Notes under the pieces: generated by a model
What the model saw: the letters and a program-made list of their open reading frames with translations, nothing else
What the model was told of the DNA's origin: nothing
Database searches by the model: none
In this document: one piece after another, positions 47,911-59,830 of the stretch
Position numbering within the stretch: the stretch's first letter is position 1
Layout of the letters: every line of letters starts with the position of its first letter
Position numbers and translations under genes: made by a program
DNA from: Tetracentron sinense
Taxonomy: Eukaryota > Streptophyta > Magnoliopsida > Trochodendrales > Trochodendraceae
Assembly: GCA_015143295.1 (NCBI GenBank)
Contig: CM026568.1
Coordinates: forward strand, 36,216,441 to 36,280,440
Length of the DNA: 64,000 bases
Direction: 5' to 3'

Positions 47911-49811
47911 CCACTGACATCATGTGCAATGGGTATCTAGTAATCCAGTTGCTATTTTCCTGAGTAAGATAGGTCGTAATTACCTTCCAAAAAAAAGATA
48001 GGATGTAATCCATGATCTCTCATTCTGTTGGACAATGGTGGAAACCCAAGTGGGTGTAATCCGTGATTGTAAAAATATGCATATTATGTGTTTAATACGT
48101 AATTTATATATTAAATGAATACTATACAATAATATGCATCTAATACATAATACGACTAAAGTGTAGTTTTTAAACGACAACCCCCTAAAAGTATTATAAG
48201 ACAATAACACGGGTGTTTGATAACCATGCTCGGGACTATGAAGTTTGTAGTTTCATATCCTACCTTAATAAGCCAAGAAATTGGTTCAGGTCTTGGGAGA
48301 GAGATTCCCAAGATCTCGGGTTTAACTCCACTTTGCGATTTGGATGCATCTGAAGAGACTAATCCTTTCTTGTTAGGGCAGGTGTGTTATCAAACCGAGC
48401 CAAGTAGTCGAATGTCCAAGCTTGTATATTATGAAGCTTAGCTTGTTTATTAACTGAACAAGCTCAAGCTTGTTGTATATTCAGTAAATAAGCTGGAAAA
48501 TCAAGCTGAAGCTTAGCTTGCTTATTAGCTGAACAAGCTCAAGCTTTAACAAACGAACTCAAGCAAACAGTTTGATTCATTAGATACAACTATTTATTAA
48601 GTTTAATTTTACTTTTTATTCTCAGGTAAAAAAAATATTATAGTGTCATCTAAAATTTTAAGAAAAGTTTATAATTGTATAAATGATATTCTTATCATGT
48701 AAAATACATTATATATTATTAATTTTTACAAGTACATAAGTACTAAGTATATTTCATTATTTTAATAGGTTAATTATAATAAAATTTTAAGAAAAAATTA
48801 TAATTATATCAAGGATATTCATATTATGTAAAATACATTATATATTATTAATTTTTATTAGTACTTCATAAATATATTTGATTATAGAATTAAATAAAGT
48901 ACAAAGTACATTTCAATATTTTAGTAGGTTAATTATATGTGTAATCGAGCCAAGTAGGAGTGTGTGAAGGCTTGACTGAGCTCCCATTAGTCATATTTTG
49001 GGGAGCTCCGGTCTAGTGTATCACTTGAAAACTCTTATTTTGGGAACACAAGTGCCAAAACTAAAACCCAAATGACAATACATGCATACACAAATCATTA
49101 CTACAGTTCAGGAGAAATAATCCCTAACTCAGGAGAAAGCTCAAATTCAATAGGAAAATAGTCAACGTACCTGGGATATCCCATTTGCAAACCTAAGGAT
49201 GGGCTCATTGGTCCAAGCCCCTCCTTAGGTTTGCAATGAGGCCCAGCCTTAGGTTTGCAAATGGGATATATCCCAGGAACGTCTATCACTGCTCAATTCA
49301 ATATTGTACCTCGAAAGTCCGAACAAACCTTTTTGGGATCGCATTCAGCACACTGCCACGTAGTTCTCACGACCTGGTAAGCAAGGTGACCAGAGAACAA
49401 GGAGATAACAGGTGAAGAAATGAGGAAGCCAACTCCCAATACTTTTGGCATGGCAGAGAAAATATAATAGGTTGGCATTCACCAAATGTATCTAAAAACA
49501 AAGTACAGACAGATGAATGAATATCCACGCCACGTCTGTCCATTATTAGGGGGGTTCCTCTTCCTCATGTTTGAAGGATGAGATCAAAACCATCCTCCCA
49601 AAACTCAAAAATTGCCAAACAGGAAGAAAAATTGGTATCATGTTCTGACTAGAAAAGAATACACTCCTCACCAACGGATCCATCAAAGCAATGCCAGCAA
49701 TCCATTAGTTAATTAGTTATTGACCAGTCTGAAAAGGAAGATACTCGGTGCCTCAGACTGAAGTACACAAAACGATGACCACTATATGTTTGTCGATCAT
49801 CAACCACAGTT
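47911..49811. other. Spacer between the polymerase and phosphate carrier genes
   Basis: No gene supported. 48400-48560 is a repeat rich in AGCTCAAGCTT/AAGCTTAGCTTG. 48640-48930 contains two related AT-rich blocks around AAAATACATTATATATTATT. 49166-49283 is a foldback, annotated separately. The 3' untranslated region of phosphate carrier copy A should reach below 49812. Confidence 0.5.
49166..49283. repeat. Foldback with a third internal arm copy
   Basis: The arms ATCCCATTTGCAAACCTAAGG and CCTTAGGTTTGCAAATGGGAT face each other about 50 nt apart, extended by ACCTGGGAT and ATCCCAGGA.CGT. A shorter CCTTAGGTTTGCAATG stands between them. Confidence 0.65.
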
Positions 49812-52800
49812 TCACATCTTTGTGAGCTCTGCAGTTGGAGCAACAGGAGCAACACCACCAGTAGTCGGCCTGAATATTGCAAAACAGAAAGGAAAAAAAT
49901 AAAATAAACACTCAGTTTATAGATATTATAAGAGAACACCAAATGGGATTTGACAGGAATAGAAGCTTTCCACATTGTCAGTAAACCATGAGTAAATGTA
50001 ATGCAGTAAAGAAGTTCAGCATATAAAGGAAAAGAAACTCACAGCCCAACAAAAACTTTGAAAGCATCATAGATCCCCCATTGGGCTCCAGTTAGAGTTC
50101 CAATCATGACAATACGAAGAGGAAGACCACGGGTAAAGAGACCCAACAACCCTATCTTCTTCACGGCCTACAGAACACAAAAATTACATCAAGATGATGT
50201 AAAAAGTGGAAAGAACACAATACAGAAGCCAAACTAAAGGAGTGGACAACTCACATCACCCACAGTCGCCCCCTTTGCATTGTTGAGGAAAGAAACAAGG
50301 TTGTCGGCAGGGTGAGACACGATGGCGCATAAAACACCAGCCACATATCCACCAGCAAAGCTAATGCCTAGCTGTAGAGGTTTGCTGCACTGATCCTTCG
50401 GGGTGGGGATGGCATACTTATACAACATCTCTACGATGGTCTCAAAAGATGCAAACTTCATCATTGTATCTGCAAAATAACCATTTTGACCATCAGAGCC
50501 ACCCAGCAACTGGGATTAATATTAGATGTAATTCAAGAGAGAATAGGAGGTAAAAATAATTGAAGATTATCAGAAGAAGAAAGAAAGCATGGTTGAAGTT
50601 CACCACCATTCAAAATATTTTCTGACCATCTTAGCAATGCCTGCCATGCAGCAATTTATATCCAGAAAATATGAGTTTACTACTCCACAGCAATTTTCAT
50701 CACTTTCACATCGATATACTAACCATTAAAAAGGGCAAAACCATAAACACTGGGAAAAGGAGACTACAGAGTCATGGATCACTTTCTTGGATGCTTCCAT
50801 TTAAACTAGTTGGAGGAAACTCAAGCAGACAAGAGTCAAGACTGTTTGCTATAGGCATACCCGTGTGTGCTAGGAGCAAAGAAGAAATTGATGTGCAAAA
50901 ATAATAAGGCTAAGCACATGGCACTCAAACTATGGAGGCAGTTAATAATAGCAGCACTAAGGATTTGAATATCAAATAATGAAAAATAATCGAATAGCTG
51001 CTATGTTCTGAAGCAATGAGAGATGAAAACAAATACAAAACAGACAAGCAATAAGCAAACATAATTCAGTAATACACAGGATCTGATGCATATTGACAAA
51101 ATTCGGTCACCCGGTGGATTTCACGAAGAACAACTGTCGATGAAAATAATACACAAACAACCATTATAATACCAAGCCACACTCCTGTAGTTAATTACTT
51201 GTCCATGTATGCCATTTCCTCAAAATAAACCTATGTATAGGTAACACAAGGAGATAATGACAAGTATTGTGGATCAACAAATGTGATGTCTCATTTATAT
51301 GAATACCCAGTGTATTCCCTTTTGGATGGAGTGAGCAATTATATTTTAAACTCTAGATAGGCTATTTTTCCACCCACTGCAGATATTTTTATTGACCACC
51401 AAGATAAGTGGAGATTGCAAGGTAATGCAGTTTTGGATGGTGGGAACCAAATAGGTGCTCCATTGATAGGACCTCACAAATTAATAAGCCACCCACTAAC
51501 AATAGAAATGCACAACACCATAATATGCATGCCTATATAGATCCCAGAAAGAACTTGCATCAATTAATCTTTCATAAACAAAAACAATGAAAGAAGTATA
51601 AATCAAGCATGTTTCCAAGCAGCATATAATAAGATAAAGAACAAGTAATGGGAATGTTCCAGCTTACATGGAATTTGCCGTCCCCAAAGAGGAACAATCC
51701 CCTTGTACAACCTGTAAGGATTTGACATAATTAGAAGACAATACTTTTACCCAGTACATACCAATCAGTAGATTTTTTTTTTTTTTTTCAAAGGGCTTAG
51801 AGAGAAAAAATAAATGAATATAGATATGAAAAGCATACCCAAGAACGCCTTCAGATTTGACAAACTTGGGTAACCCATCAGACAACCCTCTGGCAAACCC
51901 AGGCTGAGTTTGAACACGGACCTTCACTGCCTCCATGGGGCAAAGGGCAACATCAGCAATAAATTCAGCAGATGCAGAGCCAGCAAGGTAGATTAAAGTC
52001 TTGTACTTGGCTGCATACTCTGGCCCAGCAATGTCTGAATAATACTTCTTAAAGAATTCATAAAATCCGAACTTGCAGGCACCCTGAGCACTGTAACCAA
52101 GTAGGGTCGGCACCCAACCTTTGAAAAACCCTCTTACACCTTGCTCTTTAAGCAAAACTCCAAAACCAGATGAAATGCTCTTGTACTTTGCAGGGTCAAT
52201 CTGAAAAATTAAAAACCGCAATTTTCTTTATATCTTCTAATAAGAATGATGAAGATATGGAAATGGAGAAAACATAAAACTCAGATCTCAAACCATCCAT
52301 TGAAAGATAAATGAATCAAATAGCAAATTGAAAATAGATGAACAAGAAGAAATCCTCTTATGGAAAGAAGAAGACAATTTAAAAAAAAGGGATTCGTTCT
52401 TCCTAATCACAGTTAAAAAAAACAATATTCAGAACAGGGAAGAATCAGTAACTTTAAGACCCTATTTACAGCTCTGATCGCAGCATAAAAATAAAAATCC
52501 AAGTCAATATAAACATAATTCCATTACAAATTCAGTCTTATCAATAATCTGAAAAATTTTGAGAAATTTCCGCACAAAAAGTCATAAAACAATTTACCAA
52601 TTTTTTATAAAAAAAAGCACAAAAGAAAACTTTAATCCAGTCCAAATCGTTCCTAAATTTATACTCAGTAACAAGACATCACAATTCAATATCTCGGAAG
52701 ATTGACCAAAAAAAAAAACCAAAGGTAAAATGCTCAAATCATTTCATAAATGAATTCTGACAAATCAATGGAAACAAATACCTAATTCACGCACATGTAA

Positions 52801-53302
52801 CCCTCATCGATAAGAAGTAAAAAAAAATATCTAAAAGCCCTATCCCGGTTTCAAAAGATAATTAGAAACAAAAAACGAAAACAGTCAGAAATCTCATACC
52901 GTAACGAATCTAACATAAAATCAACAAATCAAACGAAATAACAAATCAAATCCAACAAAAGCGAAATAAGGAAGAAATCGAGCGAGATCAGACCTGCATA
53001 TTACACTTGACGAGATCGAGAGGAGTGACGGTCATGTGAGTTAGACCACAGCTTAAGGTTCCACCTGCGGTACAAGCAGCGTAGAAAGCCGGAGAATACA
53101 TCTCGATCTTAACGGGCTCGCTCGGAGCTGGAATGACGAAGCTCTTCGATACTCCATTCCTCGATGGTGATGGTGATGGAGATGAAGGCAAGCTAGGGCT
53201 CCTGTTCATCAAAATCTCCAAATCTAGGGTTTTCTTTGATGAAGAGGTGGAGTATAAGAAGCTTGGGATAAGAGATTGGCGAGAATTCTCAGAGAACGCC
53301 AT
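49812..53302 (-). CDS. Mitochondrial phosphate carrier (SLC25A3/PHT3 family), copy A
   Basis: Six exons: 53302-52994, 52200-51839, 51711-51668, 50469-50255, 50167-50043, 49869-49812, giving 370 residues in phase. The protein imports phosphate into the mitochondrial matrix across the inner membrane for ATP synthesis. It has a Ser-rich presequence of about 70 residues, then three carrier repeats with signature motifs PLDLVK (94-99), PMEAVK and HPADNL. The end ELTKM is typical of plant members. Start at 53302 (MAFSENS) is preferred over an in-frame ATG at 53344 because copy B keeps the same start. The first repeat reads [11 protein letters not shown] where the family usually has HTAVTPLD. Intron 1 is 793 bp. 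Confidence 0.93.
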
Positions 53303-53530
53303 CAAATGTAGATTTAGGGTTAGTTTGATTCTCTTTCGGGACAAAGAAGATTTGGCGAGAGAGAGAGAGAGAGAGGATTTGAAGCTTTGAGTGCCAAAAA
53401 GGAGAAAACCGAAGGAAGAACGAGAGAATCAGAACACCAAATGCTCTCCTTCGATCTCTCTCCGACACCGGTAGAAAATGTGATTTCCGTTTCACTCGCC
53501 CTCCTTCGCGGTATTTATAAGCGACGTCTG
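53303..53530 (-). promoter_or_regulatory. Core promoter and leader of copy A
   Basis: TATAAATA on the minus strand at 53512-53519, about 210 bp before the start codon, then a CT-rich leader (GA repeat on the plus strand at 53356-53374). Confidence 0.6.
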
Positions 53531-53639
53531 GATGAAAATTGCCCTTGGGTATTCCACTATATTACAGACTGTGACACCAAAATTTATTATTATTTTATTG
53601 TGTGTGGATCGGGTCCTTGTTCTTTAGCTCGAGGCAGCC

Positions 53640-54420
53640 CTATTCTCAGGACGAAAATAATCACCCCCTCGGTCGGTTAGCGAGGAAGTGCATATCGGCT
53701 CCCATTTTCTTGCCACGTGTCCCATTTCTAATCCTATTTAACTATTTAACTGTAGTTAAGATTCATCCACCCTTGAGATTCACCTATCTACTCTTGGTCT
53801 TTAGAAAAATAATATTAAAAAAATTAACCAAAAGTTTTTAAAAAATTAACCCAAGTTGATGGGAGTTGAAGGGTCATCGTCAGCTATGTGAGATAGAGAG
53901 GCCTCGGATTGTCTCTCGCGAAGCCAGGTAACAAAAGAATAAGGGACATGTGGCGTTAAAAATGGGAGAAATCATTTTATTTTCTCCCCATGATTTTGAC
54001 TTCTCCCGGCTTGATACCTCTTTCCATCGGTCTTAGCTTGTCTCTGGCGAAGCCAGAAAGGGCTTATCTCGGGGTTCCATAGAATAGGTGACAAGTGGTG
54101 AAGAAGTCAAAATCATGGGGCCCACGATTTTGACTTCTCCACTCTTAATAAGACATGTGACGATAAGTGTGTGAGAATAAAGGGGAGAGATATTGTATGG
54201 GGAGAAGTCAAAAAAATGGGGAGAAAATGAAATGACTTCTCCTCATTTTTTGGCCAACTTTCGCATAATGTATGGAACCCTAAGAGGGGGGTTCTGGCTT
54301 CGCCAGAGACAAGCCAAAGCCCCTTCCATTTCTACACCTTATTGCCATGTGTCATATAGTGTGTAGAGAAGTCAAAATCATTTGATTTCTCCACCACTTG
54401 TCCCATAGAAAGGGGACTAC
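53640..54420. repeat. MITE-like repeats upstream of copy A
   Basis: 53655-53890 is a repeat also found at 28265-28485 and at 59955-60185. Next comes an insert missing from unit 2 (about 53897-54415). It contains three copies of a motif CTTGTCTCTGGCGAAGCCAG: at 53909-53927 (variant), 54037-54056, and inverted at 54294-54313. The last two look like the TIRs of one MITE of about 300 bp. The inner text has further palindromes with GGAGAAGTCAAAA. A relative lies at 63700-63880. Confidence 0.6.
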
Positions 54421-56179
54421 AGAATTTCTACTCTCAACCAAAAAGAAACAAATGTCATTGTTTTAGTTGATTGTTTTTGCAATTGGTTTGAAATTTCTAT
54501 TCAACAAATGAAAAATAAATAATTAATTTCATGGTCAGTTTGCCAAATAACCCGTCAATTGGAAGGCAACATGTAATTAATTTCATGGTCAGTTTTCTAA
54601 AGGACCTTTCAATTGGAAGGCAACATATATTCATTTAACTATGATTAAGAAATTTAATAATTATATATATTTTTTAATTTAATTTGATGTTCTGCTTGTA
54701 AGAGGACTTGGTGAGTGATAACAAGTTACAAAAATAACCCCTTAAAATAAAGGTGTTTTTCTTTTTCTCATTAAGATTTGCCTAAGAGTAGGCTAGCATG
54801 CCTAGAGTTTTATTTTAAAAATAATTTATATAAGAGAATAACTATCTAAAGGAGTTTTGGTTCAACAATCAACTAGAACAATCCAAAATTTGTCTTGGGA
54901 AAGGATAATTATGGACAAAATATTCTATTAAAAAATATTCATAATTATCAAACTACTACTTCTCTAGACAAATTTTAGACTGCTCCGATTAACGGTTCAA
55001 CCGAAGCTCATGTTCACAGTTAATCTCTTTATTTAATCAAATAAATTATTATAAAATAAGATCTAAGTTAAACAAATCTCATTTTCTAAATCGAATTTAA
55101 ATAATTTTATTTAAATCGATTAGACGTTATAAAATAAAAGTATTTTATAAATAATACATTTACAATACTAACGATAGATAATCTAAAAACAAATGTTAGC
55201 CCCAATCACAAACTTTCAAGCTCTTATAGTGGTAACGACAAGTGTTCCTACTTTTACCTATTATAACTTTTTTCCTTTGATAAAAGCTTTTACTTATTAC
55301 CTTAAGTATGGGTATAAATTATTCTTATGAAATTTTTGTTTTTCTAAACCTCTTAAAAGGGTAATAACACCACCTGTAGCGCTAGTTAGAGATTGGAAAT
55401 TTTTTTAATTATACAACCCGGGTTAGCACTCCTCCAATCTAAAGTAGTTCTTATTCTATCCCCACATACAAGTTCTAAAGTAGTTCTTATTCTATCCTTC
55501 ATACAAGTTCTGTACTTTCTAATACTAAATGGTAGGTTTGCAATTCTTATGCTAATGGAATGGCATTTATAACAGATACTTCTTTGGGCAAGCATGGATG
55601 AAAATCGAAAATTCCATGACATCTTTTAACATTGGTTTCTTTTTGACGCTCTTTCCTTCCTATTTCAGAGAGACCTTTGGCCAGCCAGTGACTCCCACGA
55701 AGAAGGATGAAAAGTCTTCTAAATACCATGCTTCTAATCTGAAATCACGTAAATACCCCTGACACTGTTATATTCGGGGCACAAACTTTTGATGGGTTAG
55801 GTCCAGGGGACACAAGACAAAGTTACATTTATTGCAAAATAGATCCAATTCGGAGGGTGTTCCCGTCTTTTCATTGACTCTGCACACAAGTTGCAGCAAC
55901 CCTAAATGTTGCTAAATAGTAAATAGGAATAGGAAGCTTGAGAAGCAACATCGCCGATGGCTGTTGTCGTTATCAGGCCCGCCTACCATCGCGGATTGCC
56001 GCCATCTAGATAGACGCCACGCCTGGTCTAATTACATAGGGAGTGATGCATTCAGCTTGTTGTGGGGCCTCTAACTCAACCTGCAGGGCTACCCTCCAAA
56101 AAAAAACTTGTTGTGGGGCCTCTAACTCAACCTGCAGGGCTACCCTCCAAAAAAAAAAAAAAAAAAAACTCAACCTATA
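54421..56179. other. Upstream spacer of unit 1
   Basis: No gene. AT-rich and colinear with 60230-62480 of unit 2. A 50-bp block (CTTGTTGTGGGGCCTCTAAC...) is duplicated in tandem at 56056-56160, each copy ending in an A-run. Confidence 0.6.
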
Positions 56180-56661
56180 GGGTGGGTTCATTTGCAGGAA
56201 AAATAAAAGAAAGTACCAGAAAATAGGGGAAAAAAGTGTTTGGTTGAGAGGAAAAAAAATTACAATAATTATTAGGACTCATAGATTCTTGTCTTTTAGT
56301 AGTGTATAACTTTCTTTTACTTTCTTTCAAAAAAGTAAATAAAATTTTGCAAAAATAATGTTAAAAGTTTTGAATTTTTATTTTATCATTAATTAATGTC
56401 ACATCATCTATTACATTTCACATTAAAAAAAATTAATAAGATAGGTAATTTAACCTACTAATGTCACATCATCCATTACATTTCATGTAAAAAAAATTAA
56501 TACGAAAGGTAATTTAGAAATATCAACCTACTTTCTTTTACTTTCTTTTCTTGGATACCAAACAATCAAAAAAAATTTAGTTTCTTTTCTATCACTTTCT
56601 TTTCTTTTACTTTCTCTCATTTTCTTTTCCTTCACCAATTTCTTGCAAAATGAATGGACCC
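56180..56661. mobile_element. Tourist-like MITE in unit 1
   Basis: 482 bp, ends GGGTGGGTTCATTTGCAGGAAA and, inverted, GGGTCCATTCATTTTGCAAGAAA, flanked by ATA (56177-56179 and 56662-56664). Unit 2 has the uninterrupted site CCTATAGGGCTTGTAAC at 62476-62493. The 3-bp duplication suggests PIF/Harbinger. A 6-bp ATAGGG reading of the flank is also possible. Confidence 0.8.
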
Positions 56662-56732
56662 ATAGGGCTTGTAACGGCGTCAATGGCTGTTTTCAGTGAC
56701 CACTATATGTTTGTCGATCATCAATCACAGTT

Positions 56733-59609
56733 TTACATCTTCGTGAGCTCTGCAGTTGGAACAATAGGAGCAACACCACCAGTAGTTGGCCTGAATATTG
56801 CAAACAGAAAGGAAAAATATAAAATAAAATAACTCAGTTTATAGAAATAATAAGAGAACACCAAATGGGATTTGAGAGGAATAGAAGCTTTCCTCATTGT
56901 CAGTAAAACCATGAGTAAATGTAATGCAGTAAAGTTCAGCATATAAAGGAAAAGAAACTCACAGCCCAACAAAAACTTTGAAACCATCATAGATCCCCCA
57001 TTGGGCTCCAGTTAGAGTTCCAATCATGACAATACGAAGAGGAAGACCACGGGTAAAGAGACCCAACAACCCTATCTTCTTCACGGCCTGCAGAACACAA
57101 AAATTACATCAAGATGAAGTAAAAAGAGGAAAGAACACGATACAGAAGCCAAACTAAAGGAGTAGACAACTCACATCACCCACAGTCGCCCCCTTGGCAT
57201 TGTTGAGGAAAGAAACAAGGTTGTCGGCAGGGTGAGACACGATGGCGCATAAAACACCAGCCACATATCCACCAGCGAAGCTAATACCTAGCTGTAGAGG
57301 TTTGCTGCACTGATCCTTCGGGGTGGGGATGGCATACTTATACAACATCTCTACGATGGTCTCAAAAGATGCAAACTTCATCATTGTATCTGCAAATTAA
57401 CCATTTTGATAATCAGAGCCACCCAGCAATTGGGATTAATATTAGATGTAATTCAAGAGAGAATAGGAGGTAAAAATAATTGAAGATTATCAGATGAAGA
57501 AAGAAAGCATGGTTGAAGTTCACCACCATTCAAAATATTTTCTGACCATCTTGGCAATGCCTGCCATGCGGCAATTTATATCCAGAAAATATGAGTTTAC
57601 TACACAGCAATTTTCATCACTTTCACATCAATATACTAACCATTAACAAGGGCAAAACCATAAACACTAGGAAAAGGAGACTACAGAATCATGGATCACT
57701 TTCTTGGATGCTTCCATTTAAAATAGTTGGAGGAAACTCAAGCAGACAAGAGTCAAAACTGTTTGCTATAGGCATACCCGTGTGTGCTAGGAGCAAAGAA
57801 GAAATTGATGTGCAAAAATAATTAGGCTAAGCACATGGCACTCAAACTATGGAGGCAGTTAATAATAGTAGCACTAAGGATTTGAATATCAATTAATGAA
57901 AACTAATCGAATAGCCACTATGTTCTGAAGCAATGAGAGATGAAAACAAATACAAAACAGACAAGCGATAAGCAAACATAATTCAGTAATACACAGGATC
58001 TGATACATATTGACAAAATTCGGCCACCCGGTGAATTTCACAAAGAACAACTGTCAATGAAAATAATACACAAACAACCATTATAATACCAAGCCACACT
58101 CCTGTGGTTAATTACTTGTCCATGTATGCCATTTCCTCAAAATAAACCTCTGTATAGGTAACGCGAGGAGATAATGACAAGTATTGTGGATCAACAAGTG
58201 TGATGTCTCATTTATAGGAATACCCAATGTATTCCCTTTTGGATGGAGTGAGCGATTATATTTTAAACTCTAGATAGGCTATTTTTCCACCCACTGCAGA
58301 TATTTTATTGACCACCAAGATTATTGGAGATTGCAAGGTAATGCAGTTTTGGATGGTGGGAACCAAATAGGTGCTCCATTGATAGGACCTCACAAATTAA
58401 TAAGCCACCCACTAACAATAGAAATGCACAACACCATAATATGCATGCCTATATAGATCCCAGAAAGAACTTGGATCAATTAATCTTTCATAAACAAAAA
58501 CAAGGAAAGAAGAATAAATCAAGTATGTTTCCAAGCAGCATATAATAAGACAAAGAACAAGCAATGGGAATGTTCCAGCTTACATGGAATTTGCCGTCCC
58601 CAAAGAGGAACAATCCCCTTGTACAACCTGTAAGGATTTGACATAATTAGAAGACAATACTTTTACCACGTACATACCAATCAGTAAATTTTTTTATTTT
58701 TTTTCAGAGGGCTGAGAGAGAAAAAAAAATGAATATATAGATATGAAAAGCATACCCAAGAACGCCTTCAGATTTGACAAACTTGGGTAACCCATCAGAC
58801 AACCCTCTGGCAAACCCAGGCTGAGTTTGAACACGGACCTTCACTGCCTCCATGGGGCAAAGGGCAACATCAGCAATAAATTCAGCAGATGCAGAGCCAG
58901 CAAGGTAGATTAAAGTCTTGTACTTGGCTGCATACTCTGGCCCAGCAATGTCTGAATAATACTTCTTAAAGAATTCATAAAATCCGAGCTTGCAGGCACC
59001 CTGAGCACTGTAACCAAGTAGGGTCGGCACCCAACCTCTGAAAAACCCTCTTACCCCCTGTTCTTTAAGCAAAACTCCAAAACCAGATGAAACGCTCTTG
59101 TACTTTGCAGGGTCAATCTGAAGAATTAAAAACCACAATTTTCGTTATATCTTCTAATAAGAATGATGAAGATATGGAAATCAAGATAACATAAAGTCAG
59201 ATCTCAAACCATCCATTGAAAGATAAAATGAATCAAATAGCAAATTGAAAATAGATGAACAAGAAATCGAGCGAGATCAGACCTGCATATTACACTTGAC
59301 GAGATCGAGAGGAGTTAAGGCCGTGTGAGTTAGACCACAGCTTAAGATTCCACCTGTGGTACAAGCAGCGTAGTAAGCCGGAGAATACATCTCGATCTTA
59401 ACGGGCTCGCTCGGAGCTGGAATGACGAAGCTCTTCGATACTCCATTCCTCAATGGTGATGGTGATGGTGATGGTGATGGAGATGGAGATGAAGGCAAGC
59501 TAGGGCTCCTGTTCATCCATTTCTCCAAATCTAGGGTTTTCTTTGATGAAGAGGTGGAGTATAAGAAGCTTGGGATAAGAGATTGGCGAGAATTCTCAGA
59601 GAACGCCAT
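56733..59609 (-). CDS. Mitochondrial phosphate carrier (SLC25A3/PHT3 family), copy B
   Basis: Six exons: 59609-59283, 59117-58756, 58627-58584, 57389-57175, 57087-56963, 56790-56733, giving 376 residues in phase. Exons 2-6 have exactly the lengths of copy A. Exon 1 is 18 bp longer, from extra GGTGAT units (plus strand) that lengthen the Ser-Pro run in the presequence. It keeps [11 protein letters not shown] in the first repeat. Distinct changes from copy A include Arg for Lys (GFFRGW), Leu for Phe (ACKLGF), Gly for Ala in YDGFKVF, and Ile-Val for Val-Ala near the end. Intron 1 is only 165 bp. All splice sites are intact. Its core promoter TATA sequence differs from copy A, so expression may have diverged. 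Confidence 0.93.
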
Positions 59610-59830
59610 CAAATGTAGATTTAGGGTTAGTTTGATTCTCTTTCGGGACAAAGAAGATTTGGCGAGAGAGAGAGAGAGAGGATTTGAAGCTTTGAGTGCC
59701 AAAAAGGAGAAAATCGAAGGAAGAACGAGAGAATCAGAACACCAAATGCTCTCCTTCAACCTCTCCGACACCGGTAGAAAATGTGATTTCCATTTGAGTC
59801 TCCCGCCTTCGCGGGACTTATAAGCGACGT
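59610..59830 (-). promoter_or_regulatory. Core promoter and leader of copy B
   Basis: The position matching the TATA box of copy A reads TTATAAGT on the minus strand (59817-59824) instead of TATAAATA. The CT-rich leader is kept (GA repeat at about 59665-59680 on the plus strand). Confidence 0.5.

Larger units (their letters stand above)
49776..56675. repeat. Tandem duplication unit 1 (phosphate carrier copy A)
   Basis: It starts TGACCACTATATGTTTGTC and ends at GGGCTTGTAAC. Unit 2 (56697-62493) repeats it in the same direction through the gene, introns and about 2.5 kb of upstream DNA. Unit 1 alone holds the MITE at 56180-56661, the insert at about 53897-54415, and a tandem 50-bp repeat at 56056-56160. 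Confidence 0.9.

Noticed and set aside
53303..53344. In-frame upstream ATG of phosphate carrier copy A
   Set aside because: In both copies the extra residues come from the CT-rich leader. MAFSENS is the first plausible presequence start.
59422..59823. Plus-strand 133-codon frame
   Set aside because: Antisense shadow of exon 1 and the leader of phosphate carrier copy B; a matching shadow occurs in copy A.
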